Below are positions 49,271-60,092 of a stretch of DNA of 64,000 nucleotides, in pieces (positions within the stretch are counted from its first letter, which is position 1; each line of letters starts with the position of its first letter). The stretch is taken from positions 3,685,501 to 3,749,500 of the forward strand of contig NZ_LZEU01000001.1 of the NCBI RefSeq assembly GCF_014490745.1, written 5' to 3'. Source of the DNA: Pseudomonas alcaligenes. Its GTDB lineage: Bacteria > Pseudomonadota > Gammaproteobacteria > Pseudomonadales > Pseudomonadaceae. The notes beneath the pieces were generated by a model. That model saw nothing but the letters and a program-made list of their open reading frames with translations. It did not search any database and had not been told where the DNA came from. Both the position numbers and the translations under genes were made by a program.

Positions 49271-51057
49271 GCTACCAGGCGCCCCTGCGCGACATGCGCT
49301 TCGTCCTGCATGAACTGTTCGATGTCAGCGGCCACTGCGAGCAGCTGGGCAACGGCCTGGATCGCGAGCTGATCGACGGTGTGCTGGAGGAAGCCGCCGC
49401 TTTCACTGGCAACGAGATCGCCCCGCTCAACCGCAATAGCGACGAGCAAGGCTGCCAGCTGGTCGACGGCAAGGTCACCACGCCCAAGGGCTTCCGCGCC
49501 GCCTACCAGCAATTCGTCGACAACGGCTGGGCCAGCATGACCGGCCCAACCGAGTTCGGCGGCCAGGGCTTCCCGCAGCTGGTGGCCTTCGCCTTCCACG
49601 AAATGCTGATGGCCTCCTCGCTGTCCTTCCGCGTCTATTCCGGCCTCACCGAAGGTGCCGTGCTGGCCCTGCACAAGCACGGCAGCGACGAGCTCAAACG
49701 CGACTACCTGGCCAAGATGGTCAGCGGCCAGTGGACCGGCACCATGTGCCTGACCGAGCCCCAGGCCGGCACCGACCTGGCCCTGCTGCGCACCCGCGCC
49801 GAACCCCAGGCCGATGGCAGCTATCGGGTGACCGGGAACAAGATCTTTATCAGCGGCGGCGAGCAGGACTTCTCCGAGAACATCATCCACCTGGTACTGG
49901 CGCGCCTGCCGGATGCACCGGCCGGGGTAAAGGGCATCAGCCTGCTGCTGGTACCCAAGTTCGCGGTCAACACCGATGGCTCGCTGGCGGCGAAGAACGC
50001 CCTGAGCTGCGGCGCCATCGAGCACAAGATGGGCATCAAGGGCGCCTCCACCTGCGTGATGAACTTCGACGGCGCCACCGGCTGGCTGGTCGGCGAGGCC
50101 AACCAGGGCCTGGCCTGCATGTTCACCATGATGAACGACGCGCGCTTCCAGGTCGGCCTGCAGGGCCTGGGTATCGGCGAGGCGGCCTTCCAGGGCGCCC
50201 TGCGCTATGCCCGCGAACGCCTGCAGTCGCGCGGCCTGACTGGCGCCGTGGCACCAGAGAAAGCCGCCGACCCGATCATCAATCACCCGGACGTGCGGCG
50301 CATGCTGCTGACCCAGAAGAGCCTGGTCGAAGGCTGCCGCATGCTCGCCGCCTACACCGCGCGCCAGCTCGACCTGGAGCACGGCGCCGGCGATGCCAGC
50401 GCGCGCAAGGCCGCCGGTAAGCGCGCGGCGCTGCTGATCCCGATCGTCAAAGCCTTCTTCACCGACATGGGCCAGGAAGTGGCCAGCCACGGTGTGCAGG
50501 TCTACGGCGGGCACGGCTTCATCCGCGAGTGGGGCATGGAACAGCTGATGCGCGATAGCCGCATCACCCAGCTCTATGAAGGCACCAACGGCATCCAGGC
50601 GCTCGACCTGATCCGCCGCAAGCTGCTCGGCGATGGCGGTGCCGAACTCGGTGCGCTGATCGGCGAGTTCAGCGCCCTGGCCGACCAGGCCGCGCAGCAC
50701 CCGGCCCTGGTCGAAGCGGCCAAGACCGTGCAGAAGCGCCTGGGCGAATGGCGCGAGCTGAGCGCCGAGGTGATCGCCCTGAGCCAGCGCGATGCCCAGG
50801 AAATCGGCGCGGTGTCGGTGGACTTCCTGCAGTACTCGGCCTATGTGTTGCTGGCCGGCTTCTGGCTGCAGGCCGCCCGCACCGCCCAACAGGCGCTGGA
50901 CGCCGGCAGCGGCGAGGCGGCGTTCTACCAGGCCAAGCTGCACAGTGCCGAGTTCTACCTGCGCCGCATACTGCCGCGCGCCAGCAGCCACCGCGAAGCC
51001 CTGCTGGGCGGCGCTGCGTGCCTGATGGCGATGCCGGAGGCCAGCTTCGCATTTTGA
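49267..51057 (+). CDS. Acyl-CoA dehydrogenase with C-terminal extension
   Basis: A 596-residue FAD enzyme of the DmdC/FadE-type long family. The flavin site region reads MCLTEPQAGTDLALLRT and the catalytic Glu is in QLYEGTNGIQALDL. A C-terminal domain of about 130 residues distinguishes it from 380-residue short-chain forms. It would oxidise acyl-CoA to enoyl-CoA as the first step of the pathway. Translationally coupled to the hydroxyacyl-CoA dehydrogenase. Confidence 0.92.
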   Translation: MSYQAPLRDMRFVLHELFDVSGHCEQLGNGLDRELIDGVLEEAAAFTGNEIAPLNRNSDEQGCQLVDGKVTTPKGFRAAYQQFVDNGWASMTGPTEFGGQGFPQLVAFAFHEMLMASSLSFRVYSGLTEGAVLALHKHGSDELKRDYLAKMVSGQWTGTMCLTEPQAGTDLALLRTRAEPQADGSYRVTGNKIFISGGEQDFSENIIHLVLARLPDAPAGVKGISLLLVPKFAVNTDGSLAAKNALSCGAIEHKMGIKGASTCVMNFDGATGWLVGEANQGLACMFTMMNDARFQVGLQGLGIGEAAFQGALRYARERLQSRGLTGAVAPEKAADPIINHPDVRRMLLTQKSLVEGCRMLAAYTARQLDLEHGAGDASARKAAGKRAALLIPIVKAFFTDMGQEVASHGVQVYGGHGFIREWGMEQLMRDSRITQLYEGTNGIQALDLIRRKLLGDGGAELGALIGEFSALADQAAQHPALVEAAKTVQKRLGEWRELSAEVIALSQRDAQEIGAVSVDFLQYSAYVLLAGFWLQAARTAQQALDAGSGEAAFYQAKLHSAEFYLRRILPRASSHREALLGGAACLMAMPEASFAF

Positions 51058-51080
51058 AGAGCTTCGATTGACTGCCAACC

Positions 51081-51118
51081 GTAGGGCGGGTGCAACCCGC
51101 GGGTTTCACCCGCCCTAC
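51081..51118. repeat. GTAGGGCGGG palindromic repeat
   Basis: Arms GTAGGGCGGGTG and CACCCGCCCTAC enclose a second stem AACCC/GGGTT, forming a single long hairpin with one mismatch. The same core occurs twice at 61684-61864. It lies between the acyl-CoA dehydrogenase and the esterase gene. Confidence 0.88.
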
Positions 51119-51135
51119 CCCACCATGAGGCACGG

Positions 51136-52128
51136 ATGAAAAAAACAACAATAGTGCTCACCCTGTTCCTGCTGATCGCCGTGCTTCTCGGCGGTCTGTA
51201 TGGCTATTTCCTCTACGCGCCCAAACCGCACGAACCGGTCTTGAGCGCCACCCTGCAGCATGGGCAGATCGAAGTCGGCGGCCGCCAGCGCGACTACGCC
51301 GTCTATCTCCCGGCCAAGCTGCCGGCCCATGCGCCATTGCTGTTCGTCCTGCATGGCTCGCTGCAGACCATCGCCGACATGCGCACCTTCACCGCCTACG
51401 AGTTCGAGCGCCTGGCCGACCAGCACGGTTTCATCGTGGTCTACCCACAAGGCTTCGAGAACAACTGGAACGACTGCCGGCGCCGCGCCGACTACCCGGC
51501 GCGCACGCAGAACATCGACGACAAGGGCCTGATCGCCGCACTGATCCAGCGCCTGGCCAGCCAGCAGGGCGCCGACCCGCAGCGCGCCTTCCTCGCCGGC
51601 TACTCCAACGGCGGCCACCTGGGCCTGCGCATCGCCCTGGAACAGCCGCACCTGCTGGCCGGGGTGGCGGCCATCGCCGCCAACCTGCCGAGCGACGACA
51701 ACCTGGACTGCACGCCGTCCGGCCAGGCCGTGCCGGTGCTGCTGATGAACGGCACCCGCGACCCGATCAATCCTTACAACGGCGGCATCGTCACCCTGTT
51801 CGGCCTCGGTAACCGCGGCACGGTGCGTTCGGCGTACGAGTCCGCACAGTATTTCGCCCAGCTGGCCGGCTACCCGCAGGATGCCGTGCGCAGTAGCAGC
51901 GCCTGGGCGCACCAGGGCGACCGCGCCCAGCGCGTCACCCTCGACCAGTGGCAGGCCGAGGGCCGCGCCGAAGTGGCGCTGTATTCGCTGATCGGCGGCG
52001 GTCACCTGATTCCCCAGGCCGGCTTCCGCGCCCCACGCCTGCTCGGCCCGACCCTGTCCGGCTTCGACGGCCCGCAGGCGATCTGGGACTTCTTCGCCCG
52101 CCAGCGCCCCGCGCCAGCCCAGCCCTGA
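51136..52128 (+). CDS. Poly(hydroxyalkanoate)-depolymerase/feruloyl-esterase-like hydrolase
   Basis: A 330-residue LpqC-type alpha/beta hydrolase with an N-terminal anchor or signal (TIVLTLFLLIAVLLGGLYGYF). The oxyanion loop is FVLHGSLQT, the nucleophile Ser is in AGYSNGGHLG, Asp in MNGTRDPI and His in IGGGHLIP. It would hydrolyse an ester outside the cytoplasm. The gene follows the acyl-CoA dehydrogenase and precedes an alcohol dehydrogenase, suggesting ester breakdown to alcohol and acid. Confidence 0.85.
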   Translation: MKKTTIVLTLFLLIAVLLGGLYGYFLYAPKPHEPVLSATLQHGQIEVGGRQRDYAVYLPAKLPAHAPLLFVLHGSLQTIADMRTFTAYEFERLADQHGFIVVYPQGFENNWNDCRRRADYPARTQNIDDKGLIAALIQRLASQQGADPQRAFLAGYSNGGHLGLRIALEQPHLLAGVAAIAANLPSDDNLDCTPSGQAVPVLLMNGTRDPINPYNGGIVTLFGLGNRGTVRSAYESAQYFAQLAGYPQDAVRSSSAWAHQGDRAQRVTLDQWQAEGRAEVALYSLIGGGHLIPQAGFRAPRLLGPTLSGFDGPQAIWDFFARQRPAPAQP

Positions 52129-52146
52129 CTCTTTGGAGGTATCGCC

Positions 52147-53310
52147 ATGCAACCTTTCAGTTTTGCCACCACCGCGCAGATCCTCTGTGAATCCGGCTCG
52201 GCCGCGCGCCTGGCCGAGCTGTGCCGCGAACGCGGCGCCAGCCGGGTGCTGATCGTCACCGACCCCGGCATCACCCGCTTCGGCCTGCTAGACGGCGTAC
52301 TGCCCGGCTTCGCCAGCGCTGGCCTCGCCGTGGAAGTGTTCGACCAGGTGATCGCCGACCCGCCCGAGGCCATAGTGCTCAACGCCGTGGAACGCGCGCG
52401 CAGCCTGGAGGCGCAGCTGGTGATCGGCTTCGGCGGCGGCAGCTCGATGGACGTGGCCAAGCTGGTCGCCCTGCTCGCCCACCCGAGCTGCGCGCAGCAG
52501 CTCAAGGACATCTACGGCGTGGGCAACGCCCGTGGCCAGCGCCTGCCACTGATCCAGGTGCCGACCACCGCCGGTACCGGCTCGGAAGTCACCCAGATCG
52601 CCATCATCACCACCGGCGAAACCACCAAGATGGGCGTGGTCTCGCCGCTGCTGCTGCCGGATCTGGCAGTGCTCGACGCCGACCTGACCCTCGGCCTGCC
52701 GCCGGCGGTGACCGCGGCCACCGGCATCGACGCCATGGTGCATGCCATCGAGGCCTACACCAGCAAGATCAAGAAGAACCCGCTGTCCGACCTGCTGGCC
52801 CGCGAGGCCCTGCGCCTGCTGGCCGCCAACCTCGACCAGGCGGTGCATAACGGCAGCAACCGCGAGGCACGCCAGGCCATGCTGCTCGGCGCCCTGCTGG
52901 CCGGCCAGGCCTTCGCCAACGCGCCGTGCGCGGCCGTACATGCGCTGGCCTATCCACTGGGCGGGCACTTCCATATCCCCCACGGTCTGAGCAACGCCCT
53001 GGTGCTGCCCCATGTGCTGCGTTTCAACGCGCCGATGGCCACCGCGCTGTATGCCGAACTGGCCCCGCTGATCCTCGGTGAGCGCTTCAAGGGTGGCAGC
53101 GCCGAGCAGTGCTGCGCCGAGTTCATCAACGAACTGGCGGCGCTCAACCAGCGCTGCGGCCTGCCCAATCGCCTGCGCGATGCCGGCGTGCCCGAGTCCA
53201 TGCTGCCGCGCATGGCCAGCGACGCCATGCTGCAGCAGCGCCTGCTGGTGAATAACCCGCGCGAGGTCAGCGAGGCCGACGCCCTGGCCATCTACCAGGC
53301 GGCGTATTGA
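52147..53310 (+). CDS. Iron-containing alcohol dehydrogenase
   Basis: A 387-residue group III alcohol dehydrogenase. The NAD site reads IGFGGGSSMDVAK and the iron ligands lie in GIDAMVHAIEAY and AAVHALAYPLGGHFHIPHG. QVPTTAGTGSEVTQ is a family signature. A TTTGGAGG ribosome site precedes the ATG by 8 bases. It likely oxidises the alcohol released by the upstream esterase, but the substrate is not known. Confidence 0.92.
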   Translation: MQPFSFATTAQILCESGSAARLAELCRERGASRVLIVTDPGITRFGLLDGVLPGFASAGLAVEVFDQVIADPPEAIVLNAVERARSLEAQLVIGFGGGSSMDVAKLVALLAHPSCAQQLKDIYGVGNARGQRLPLIQVPTTAGTGSEVTQIAIITTGETTKMGVVSPLLLPDLAVLDADLTLGLPPAVTAATGIDAMVHAIEAYTSKIKKNPLSDLLAREALRLLAANLDQAVHNGSNREARQAMLLGALLAGQAFANAPCAAVHALAYPLGGHFHIPHGLSNALVLPHVLRFNAPMATALYAELAPLILGERFKGGSAEQCCAEFINELAALNQRCGLPNRLRDAGVPESMLPRMASDAMLQQRLLVNNPREVSEADALAIYQAAY

Positions 53311-53369
53311 GTAGCTCCCTCCGGGAGACGACTGCATGGATGCAGGAGGTAGGGCGCGGAGCTTCTGTT

Positions 53370-53469
53370 CCCTCTCCCACCGGGAGAGGGCTAGGGTGAG
53401 GGTGATGCCGGCAACTCGGAGTCGCTTGTGAATCCCTCACCCCCGGCCCCTCTCCCACAGGGAGAGGGG
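53370..53469. repeat. Inverted intergenic repeat with CCCTCTCCC hairpins
   Basis: Two oppositely oriented copies lie at 53370-53403 and 53433-53469. Each contains a small hairpin (CCCTCTCCC/GGGAGAGGG) plus GGTGAGGGT or ATCCCTCACC. The spacer is about 29 bases. This kind of repeat is common between genes in Pseudomonas. It may act as an mRNA stabiliser between the alcohol dehydrogenase and the thioesterase genes. Confidence 0.8.
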
Positions 53470-53561
53470 TGGTCAATGGCTTGCAATACAGCCCACGAAT
53501 CAAACTATCCCGCGCATCGCCCAGGCCTTAGGGTGGTACGCAAGCACGACGAGAACAGCCC

Positions 53562-53996
53562 ATGAGCCAACCCCAACACCTGCGCAGCGACTACGCGCAC
53601 TTCCAACCGATCACCACCCGCTGGCACGACAACGACGTCTATGGCCACGTCAACAACGTGGTCTATTACGGCTTCTTCGACAGCGCGGTGAACACCTACC
53701 TGATCGAGGTCGGCGGCCTGGATATCCACGACGGTAACGTGGTCGGCTTCGTGGTCAGCTCCAGCTGCGACTACTTCGCCTCCATCGCCTTTCCCGAACG
53801 CATCGAGGTCGGCCTGCGGGTCGGCAAGCTGGGCAACAGCTCGGTGCAGTACGAGCTGGCCATCTTCAAGGTCGGCGAAGACGAAGCCTGCGCCGCTGGC
53901 CGCTTCGTCCACGTGTTCGTCGACCGCGCCAGTAATCGCCCGGTAAGCATTCCCGAGACCCTGCGCGCGGCGCTCGCCCGCCTGCTGCGCGACTGA
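53562..53996 (+). CDS. Acyl-CoA thioesterase (4-hydroxybenzoyl-CoA thioesterase family)
   Basis: A 144-residue single hot-dog-fold protein. The active-site motif is [22 protein letters not shown], with the catalytic Asp in DVYGHVNN. It should hydrolyse acyl-CoA to free acid and CoA. It lies between the Fe-alcohol dehydrogenase and the thiolase on the same strand, so it probably serves the same pathway. Confidence 0.9.
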   Translation: MSQPQHLRSDYAHFQPITTRWHDNDVYGHVNNVVYYGFFDSAVNTYLIEVGGLDIHDGNVVGFVVSSSCDYFASIAFPERIEVGLRVGKLGNSSVQYELAIFKVGEDEACAAGRFVHVFVDRASNRPVSIPETLRAALARLLRD

Positions 53997-54024
53997 TCAA
54001 ACAACCACAACAGAGGATTCCGCC

Positions 54025-55209
54025 ATGCAAGACGCCGTTATCGTCTCCACTGCCCGCACGCCGATCGCCAAGGCCTTCCGCGGTGCATTCAACGACCTCA
54101 AATCGCCGTCGATGGCCGCCATCGCCCTGCGCGCCGCAGTCGAGCGTGCCGGCATCGAGCCGGGCGAGATCGAGGACGTGGTGATGGGCACCGCCATGCA
54201 GGGCGGCACCGCCTCCACCAACCTCGGCCGCCTGTCGCTGCTGGCCGCCGGCCTGCCGCTGTCGGTCAGCGGGCAGACCATCGACCGCCAGTGCGCCTCC
54301 GGCCTGATGGCCATCTCCATCGCCGCCAAGCAGATCATGGTCGACGGCATGGCCGTCACTGTCGGCGCCGGCCAGGAGCAGATCAGCCTGGTGCAGAACA
54401 CCCACATGAAGTGGACGGCTACCGACTACGACCCGGCCGTGGTGAAGATGGCCGAGCACGCCTACATGCCGATGCTGCAGACCGCCGAACTGGTGGCCAA
54501 GCGCTACGGCATCAGCCGCGAGGCCCAGGACGCCTACTCCCTGCAGTCGCAGCAGCGCACCGCCGCCGCCCAGGCCGCCGGCCTGTTCGCCAATGAAATC
54601 GTCCCGGTGACCGCCCGCAAGAAGCTGGTCGACAAGGAAACCGGCGCGGTCAGCTTCGAAGACGTCACCCTCAGCCTGGACGAGGGCAACCGCCCGCAGA
54701 CCGTGCTGGACGACCTGACCAAGCTCAAGCCGGTCATCGAAGGTGGCTGCATCACCGCCGGCAACGCCAGCCAGCTGTCCGACGGTGCCAGTGCCAGCGT
54801 GCTGATGAGCGGCGCCCTGGCCGCCCAGCGCGGCATCCAGCCGCTGGGCCTGTATCGCGGCATCGCCGTGGCCGGCCTGGCCCCGGAAGAGATGGGCATC
54901 GGCCCGGTGTTCGCCGTGCCCAAGCTGCTCAAGCAGCACGGCCTGACCGTCGACGACATCGGCCTGTGGGAACTCAACGAAGCCTTCGCCTGCCAGGTGC
55001 TGTACAGCGCGCAGAAGCTCGGCATCGACCCGGCCAAGCTCAACGTCAACGGCGGCGCCATCTCCATCGGCCACCCGTACGGCATGAGCGGCGCGCGCAT
55101 GGTCGGCCACGCCCTGCTGGAAGGTAAGCGTCGCGGCGTGAAGTACGTGGTGATCACCATGTGCGTCGGCGGCGGCATGGGCGCGGCCGGGCTGTTCGAA
55201 GTGCTGTAA
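54025..55209 (+). CDS. Acetyl-CoA acyltransferase (thiolase)
   Basis: A 394-residue thiolase. The nucleophile Cys90 lies in [12 protein letters not shown], the His in [10 protein letters not shown] and the second Cys in [22 protein letters not shown] is a family motif. It would cleave 3-ketoacyl-CoA as the last step of beta-oxidation. It has an AGAGGA ribosome site and its own strong terminator at 55234-55259. Confidence 0.94.
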   Translation: MQDAVIVSTARTPIAKAFRGAFNDLKSPSMAAIALRAAVERAGIEPGEIEDVVMGTAMQGGTASTNLGRLSLLAAGLPLSVSGQTIDRQCASGLMAISIAAKQIMVDGMAVTVGAGQEQISLVQNTHMKWTATDYDPAVVKMAEHAYMPMLQTAELVAKRYGISREAQDAYSLQSQQRTAAAQAAGLFANEIVPVTARKKLVDKETGAVSFEDVTLSLDEGNRPQTVLDDLTKLKPVIEGGCITAGNASQLSDGASASVLMSGALAAQRGIQPLGLYRGIAVAGLAPEEMGIGPVFAVPKLLKQHGLTVDDIGLWELNEAFACQVLYSAQKLGIDPAKLNVNGGAISIGHPYGMSGARMVGHALLEGKRRGVKYVVITMCVGGGMGAAGLFEVL

Positions 55210-55233
55210 GCGGTACGTTGTGGCGGTAACAGG

Positions 55234-55259
55234 AACGGAGGCTCTAGCCTCCGTTTTTT
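55234..55259 (+). terminator. Terminator of the thiolase gene
   Basis: AACGGAGGC-tcta-GCCTCCGTT followed by TTTTT, 25 bases after the stop. Confidence 0.94.
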
Positions 55260-55281
55260 GTTTCCAGCCTGGGCTTTGTGC

Positions 55282-55866
55282 TTTGGACTCAGCGCTTTCC
55301 TCGGCCCTTGGCTATAGGTTTCGCCTCGCACGGCGAGTCACTTTCTCTTTGCTCGCGCGAAAGAGAAAGTAACCAAAGAGAAAGCGCGCCCGACATCCGG
55401 GTTTCGCTGCGCGAAACTTCCCTCCCTCCGGTACTGCTCCGGGGCCGGCTTACAAGGGTCATCCCTGGCCCTTTAAGCCTCTCGCCGCCTCCATGCGGCT
55501 CGCTCCCCTGCGCAACACCTCCGTTCGGCCTCCTGACGGGGGTCAAGCTCCGAGTTGCTTGAATACTCTTTGCTCTGTTCCTTAAACGCGAACTTTCAGG
55601 CACCACCAAACGCCCCTTCAGGAGGGTGAGTGGAGTCGTTGTGGAAGAGGTTGAGCGGCATGGATGCCGCGAGAGCCGTGATGGGCCAAGGATGGCCCTT
55701 CGCGGCGGGCCCCTGGAGCAACGATGAAACGAACGAACCCGGAGCGGAGCGTAGGGCCGGATGCAGGGGCACAGCGTTTTTGCTTACTTTTTCCGCGTTT
55801 GGAAAAAGTGAGTCGCCGTGCAAGGCGAAATCTATAGCTCCAGCCGAGGAAAGTGCCGAGTCCAAA
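55282..55866. repeat. 585-bp element made of two head-to-head inverted copies
   Basis: The left end (TTTGGACTCAGCGCTTTCCT) and the complement of the right end (TTTGGACTCGGCACTTTCCT) align with few mismatches for about 90 bases. Weaker similarity continues to the centre near 55575, including matched segments around GGGTCATCCCTGGCCC and GGGCCATCCTTGGCCC. Each half also has its own small hairpin (ACTTTCTCTTT/AAAGAGAAAGT on the left). Frames in it look non-coding. It fills most of the 55262-55908 gap. Confidence 0.85.
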
Positions 55867-55908
55867 CACTCAAGCGCAAGCCATCAGCCGGTCAAGTCAG
55901 CGAACCAC

Positions 55909-56751
55909 TCAGGGCCGCAGCCAGAAGCGGCTGTCGGCCGCCGGCAAGCCTTCCGGCAGGTCGCTCTGCAGGATCAGCAGGCGGCGCTGGGCCAGCTGGC
56001 TGCGCTGCAATTGCTCGCCGAAATGACGCAGGAACAGCGCCTGAAAGCTGCCATCGGCCTGGATCAGCGCCAGACCCTCGGCGAAGCGCTGCCTGAGTTC
56101 GGGCCGGTCGCGGTTGAAGGTGAAATACACCGGCAGCGGATAAACCAGCGCCAGGCTCGGCTCGATCATCAGCTGCGGATGCTGCTCGGGATGGTCGCCC
56201 ACCTCCTGCCAGGCCTCGGCCACGGCGCGGTGGTAATAGTCGAAGCGGTGCTCGGCGAGCATCGCCAGCAGGTTTTCCGGATGCGCGCTACCCACCACCG
56301 GCAGGCGGTTGAGGGCGAACAGCGGGAAATCGCTCCACTGGCTGCCGAAGCCACCACGTAGCTGGCGCAGCTCATCGAGGCTGCGCACCTGGGCGAAACG
56401 TGCGGCATCCTGGCGGTTGATCAGCAGCAGGCGGTAGCCGAGCAGGCCGGCATGCAGGTCGAACCTGAGCATGTCGAAATCGTGCAGGCGCTGAGCATTG
56501 GGCGGCACGTAGGCCAGGTCGACCATGCCGGCACGCAGCTGAGCCAGGCAACGCTCTTGCGGCGGGTCGTCGCCGCTCGCCGCGGCTATCGTCATGGCGC
56601 CATAGCTGGCGGCGGTACGCGCCAGAATCAGGTTGGCCAGCTCGATGCGGTAAGCGTAGCGCCCGGCATCGTGCTGGCACACGCGCAGCTCGTCAGCCGC
56701 CAGCCCGCTGCAAAGCAGCAGGGCGGTCAGCAGCCAGAACCTCAGGGGCAT
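55909..56751 (-). CDS. Periplasmic solute-binding-like protein
   Basis: A 280-residue protein with a signal peptide (MPLRFWLLTALLLCSGLAADE). The mature part resembles type II periplasmic binding proteins, as in ABC amino-acid binding or phosphonate-type receptors: ELRVCQHDAGRYAYRIELANLIL, MVDLAYVPP, LDELRQLRGGFGSQWSD and VYFTFNRDRPELRQRFAEGLALI. No transporter genes are adjacent. It ends one base after the hemH stop region and is transcribed from upstream of hemH. Ligand unknown. Confidence 0.78.
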   Translation of the reverse strand: MPLRFWLLTALLLCSGLAADELRVCQHDAGRYAYRIELANLILARTAASYGAMTIAAASGDDPPQERCLAQLRAGMVDLAYVPPNAQRLHDFDMLRFDLHAGLLGYRLLLINRQDAARFAQVRSLDELRQLRGGFGSQWSDFPLFALNRLPVVGSAHPENLLAMLAEHRFDYYHRAVAEAWQEVGDHPEQHPQLMIEPSLALVYPLPVYFTFNRDRPELRQRFAEGLALIQADGSFQALFLRHFGEQLQRSQLAQRRLLILQSDLPEGLPAADSRFWLRP

Positions 56752-56752
56752 T

Positions 56753-57775
56753 TTACAGCGCCTGCGGCGCGCGCTCGCACAAGGTTTTCAGCGCATCCAC
56801 CCACTGCGGGTGTTCGTTCAGGCACGGCACCAGTACCAGCTCCTCGCCACCGGCTTGCTGGAATTGCTCGCGGCCGCGATCACCGATTTCTTCCAGGGTC
56901 TCGATGCAGTCGGCGACGAACGCCGGGCACATCACCAGCAGCTTCTTCACCCCGGCCTTGGCCAGTTCGTCGAGGCGCGTCTCGGTGTAGGGCTCGATCC
57001 ACTTGGCACGCCCCAGGCGCGACTGGAACGACACCGACCATTGCCCCGGCTTGAGCCCGGCGCGCTCGGCGAACAGCTCGGCACTGCGCAGGCACTGGGC
57101 GCGGTAGCAGTTGGCAAGCACCTGCGGTGAGGCCGTCTTGCAGCAGTCGGCACCCTTGAGGCAATGGCCACTGGAGTCGAGCTTGTGCAGATGGCGCTCG
57201 GGCAGACCGTGGAAGCTCAGCAGCAGGTGGTCGAAGCCCTGCTGCAGGTGCGGCTGGGCACTGGCCACCAGGGCATCGAGGTACACCGGCTCCTGGAAAA
57301 ACGGCGGCAGAATCGCCAGTTGCAACGGTAGCTGCTTATCGCGCAGCACCCGCCTGGTTTCCTCGATCACGGTGGTGGTGGTGCTATCGGCGAACTGCGG
57401 GTACAGCGGCGCCAGGGTCACCCGCTTGACGCCCTGCGCGGCCAGGCGCAGCAGGGCTTTCTCGATCGACAGCTCCCCATAGCGCATGGCCAGCTCCACC
57501 GGGCCGTGCTGCCACAGCGGGGTGATGGCCTGCTGCAGGCGGCGGCTGAGCACCACCAGCGGCGAGCCTTCCGGCCACCAGATCGAGGCATAGGCATGGG
57601 CCGACTGGGCCGGGCGCTTGAGCAGGATCAGCGACACCAGCAGGCGACGAATCGGCCATGGCAGGTCGATCACATAGGGATCCATGAGGAACTGGTCGAG
57701 ATAGCGCCGCACATCGGCCACCGAGGTGGAGTCCGGCGAACCGAGGTTGACCAGCAGTAGAGCGTGATCTGTCAT
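56753..57775 (-). CDS. hemH: Ferrochelatase
   Basis: HemH inserts ferrous iron into protoporphyrin IX, the last step of haem synthesis. The 340-residue protein has [21 protein letters not shown] at the N-terminus, [18 protein letters not shown], the metal-binding His189 in [11 protein letters not shown] and the C-terminal CIETLEEIG. The length is normal. Its ATG overlaps the stop of the epimerase gene by 4 bases. It is in the PA4655-like position. Confidence 0.96.
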   Translation of the reverse strand: MTDHALLLVNLGSPDSTSVADVRRYLDQFLMDPYVIDLPWPIRRLLVSLILLKRPAQSAHAYASIWWPEGSPLVVLSRRLQQAITPLWQHGPVELAMRYGELSIEKALLRLAAQGVKRVTLAPLYPQFADSTTTTVIEETRRVLRDKQLPLQLAILPPFFQEPVYLDALVASAQPHLQQGFDHLLLSFHGLPERHLHKLDSSGHCLKGADCCKTASPQVLANCYRAQCLRSAELFAERAGLKPGQWSVSFQSRLGRAKWIEPYTETRLDELAKAGVKKLLVMCPAFVADCIETLEEIGDRGREQFQQAGGEELVLVPCLNEHPQWVDALKTLCERAPQAL

Positions 57776-58677
57776 GCAGCATCCTTGAAGAGGTCGGCCA
57801 GGGCCGCCTCGATAGCAGTAAAACGGAATTCGTAGCCAGCCTGTTGCGCCCGGCTCGGCAGCACCTTCTGCCCACCGAGGAGCAGGCCGGCGAGTTCGCC
57901 CAGGCCAATTTTCAGCAACAGCCCCGGCAGCGGCAACAGCGCCGGGCGATGCAGCGCATGCCCGAGGGCGGTGGCGAACGCCTTGTTCCTCACCGGCTGC
58001 GGCGCGCAGGCATTATAAGGACCGCGCGCATCATCCTGCTGCAAGAGAAAATCGATCAAGCCGATTTCATCCTGCAGATGAATCCACGGCATCCATTGCC
58101 GGCCATTGCCGATCGGCCCGCCCAGCCCCAGTTTGAACGGCAGCAGCAGGCGCGCCAAAAAGCCGCCCTCGCGGGCCAGCACCAGGCCGGTACGCAGCAG
58201 CACCACGCGGATGCCCAACTCCTCGGCGCGCCAGGCGGTTTCTTCCCAGGCGCCGCACAGCTGCGCCGGGAAATCCTCGATCACCGGCGGGCTGCCCTCG
58301 CGCAGCTCATGCTCGCCGGCATCGCCGTACCAGCCCACTGCAGAGCCGGAAACCAGCACCTGCGGCCGCTGCGCCCGCGCCTCCAGCCAGGCCAGCAGCT
58401 GCTCGGTCAGGCCGATGCGGCTGGCCCACAGCAGCGCCTTGCGCTTGTGCGTCCAGGGCCGGTCGGCAATCGGCGCGCCGGCCAGGTTGATCAGCGCATC
58501 CAGCGGTTCGTCGCCGTAGTCCTCGAGCCGGCCAATAGCCCGCACGGAGGCGCCGCACAGGCCCGCCACCCGCTCCGGAGTGCGGCTCCAGACGGTCAGC
58601 CGGTGGCCCTGGGCGAGCCAGTGACGGCACAGCGCCCGACCGATCAAACCTGTACCGCCGGTCAGCAAGATATGCAT
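57772..58677 (-). CDS. TIGR01777 family NAD-dependent epimerase
   Basis: A 301-residue SDR-superfamily protein starting [20 protein letters not shown], with the cofactor motif GGTGLIGR at residues 7-14. It has [17 protein letters not shown] and [11 protein letters not shown], and ends with a C-terminal block ending in LADLFKDAA, as in the TIGR01777 (YfcH-like) family. The real substrate is not known. It precedes hemH with a 4-base overlap. Confidence 0.9.
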   Translation of the reverse strand: MHILLTGGTGLIGRALCRHWLAQGHRLTVWSRTPERVAGLCGASVRAIGRLEDYGDEPLDALINLAGAPIADRPWTHKRKALLWASRIGLTEQLLAWLEARAQRPQVLVSGSAVGWYGDAGEHELREGSPPVIEDFPAQLCGAWEETAWRAEELGIRVVLLRTGLVLAREGGFLARLLLPFKLGLGGPIGNGRQWMPWIHLQDEIGLIDFLLQQDDARGPYNACAPQPVRNKAFATALGHALHRPALLPLPGLLLKIGLGELAGLLLGGQKVLPSRAQQAGYEFRFTAIEAALADLFKDAA

Positions 58678-58871
58678 GGCATCCTCCTCGCATGGCGCTA
58701 ACCACCAGTCTCGCCCTAGTCTGAATTATGACGCGGTTACGTGCCTTGTCCGCCCGGACACAGCGTCGCAGATTCAACAGGCCCGCGATTGCAAGCAAAT
58801 CCGCCTGTACGGCACACACCGACCACGCAGGGTTGTCTAAAACGTAGCCTGTCGTAGCGGAAACGAGGTAG

Positions 58872-60079
<1,208 letters not shown>

Positions 60080-60092
60080 TGTCTGTGGGACA

